Origin: Betaproteobacteria bacterium
Lineage (GTDB): Bacteria > Pseudomonadota > Gammaproteobacteria > Burkholderiales > SG8-41
Reading direction: 5' to 3'
Assembly (NCBI GenBank): GCA_028292065.1
Contig: JAQGNC010000139.1
Span: 1-5,526, forward strand
DNA: 5,526 bases
A program made the translations under genes and the position numbers. Positions 5,502 to 5,526 of this stretch are shown here, in pieces. A model generated the notes under the pieces. That model did not search any database and was not told the origin of the DNA. It worked only from the letters and a program-made list of their open reading frames with translations. How positions within the stretch are numbered: position 1 is the first letter of the stretch; the number at the start of each line of letters is the position of its first letter.

Positions 5502-5526
5502 GGTCGACGTCGAGCACCGCGTTGGC
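5494..5526 (+). CDS. modC: Molybdate ABC transporter ATPase ModC, N-terminus only
   Basis: Eleven codons (MIKVDVEHRVG) run to the right edge and match the usual start of ModC, the ATPase that energises molybdate import. The Walker motifs lie outside the window. GAGG at 5485-5488 gives a 5-nt spacer to the ATG, and the start overlaps the modB stop by 8 bp (ATGATTAA arrangement). Identification rests mainly on position after modB and on the N-terminal pattern. Whether a C-terminal TOBE/Mop domain is present cannot be seen. Confidence 0.8.
   Translation, partial: MIKVDVEHRVG

Overview
The window is GC-rich (roughly 60-68% in the genes, strong G/C preference at third codon positions). Gene content and codon bias suggest a proteobacterium, most likely beta or gamma; this is inference, as there is no rRNA or other taxonomic marker. 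Two functional blocks lie either side of a region at about 2245-2779.

Left block, minus strand. Most of the first 2.2 kb is the N-terminal 748 codons of a very large secreted multicopper oxidase of the MofA/OmpB/MnxG-like type. It runs off the left edge. It has a signal peptide, a His-rich copper motif at residues 459-467 and a textbook His-Cys-His-x3-His-x4-Met motif at 514-525. Just upstream on the same strand are two tandem small ORFs (55 and 52 codons) in different frames. The second has a clear Shine-Dalgarno. They look like a small-ORF/small-ORF/oxidase transcription unit.

Right block, molybdenum. A one-domain ModE-type regulator (123 aa, no molybdate-binding Mop/TOBE domains) is followed 22 bp later by a YqeB/EF2563-family protein of the molybdenum-hydroxylase system. 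Converging on the latter with an 8-bp 3' overlap is modA (periplasmic molybdate-binding protein, minus strand). The permease gene modB and the first 11 codons of modC run on the plus strand from the modA-modB gap, overlapping each other by 8 bp. The mod transporter is therefore split into divergent modA and modBC units.

The 95-bp gap between modA and modB holds a 24-bp imperfect palindrome very like the E. coli ModE operator. It is placed to control both directions, and a candidate -10 box and a small perfect inverted repeat sit next to it. The simplest model is that molybdate uptake (ModABC) is repressed through this site, probably by the ModE-like protein encoded 2 kb away, while YqeB serves maturation of a molybdenum hydroxylase encoded elsewhere. 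No tRNA, rRNA, CRISPR, insertion sequence or convincing intrinsic terminator was seen.
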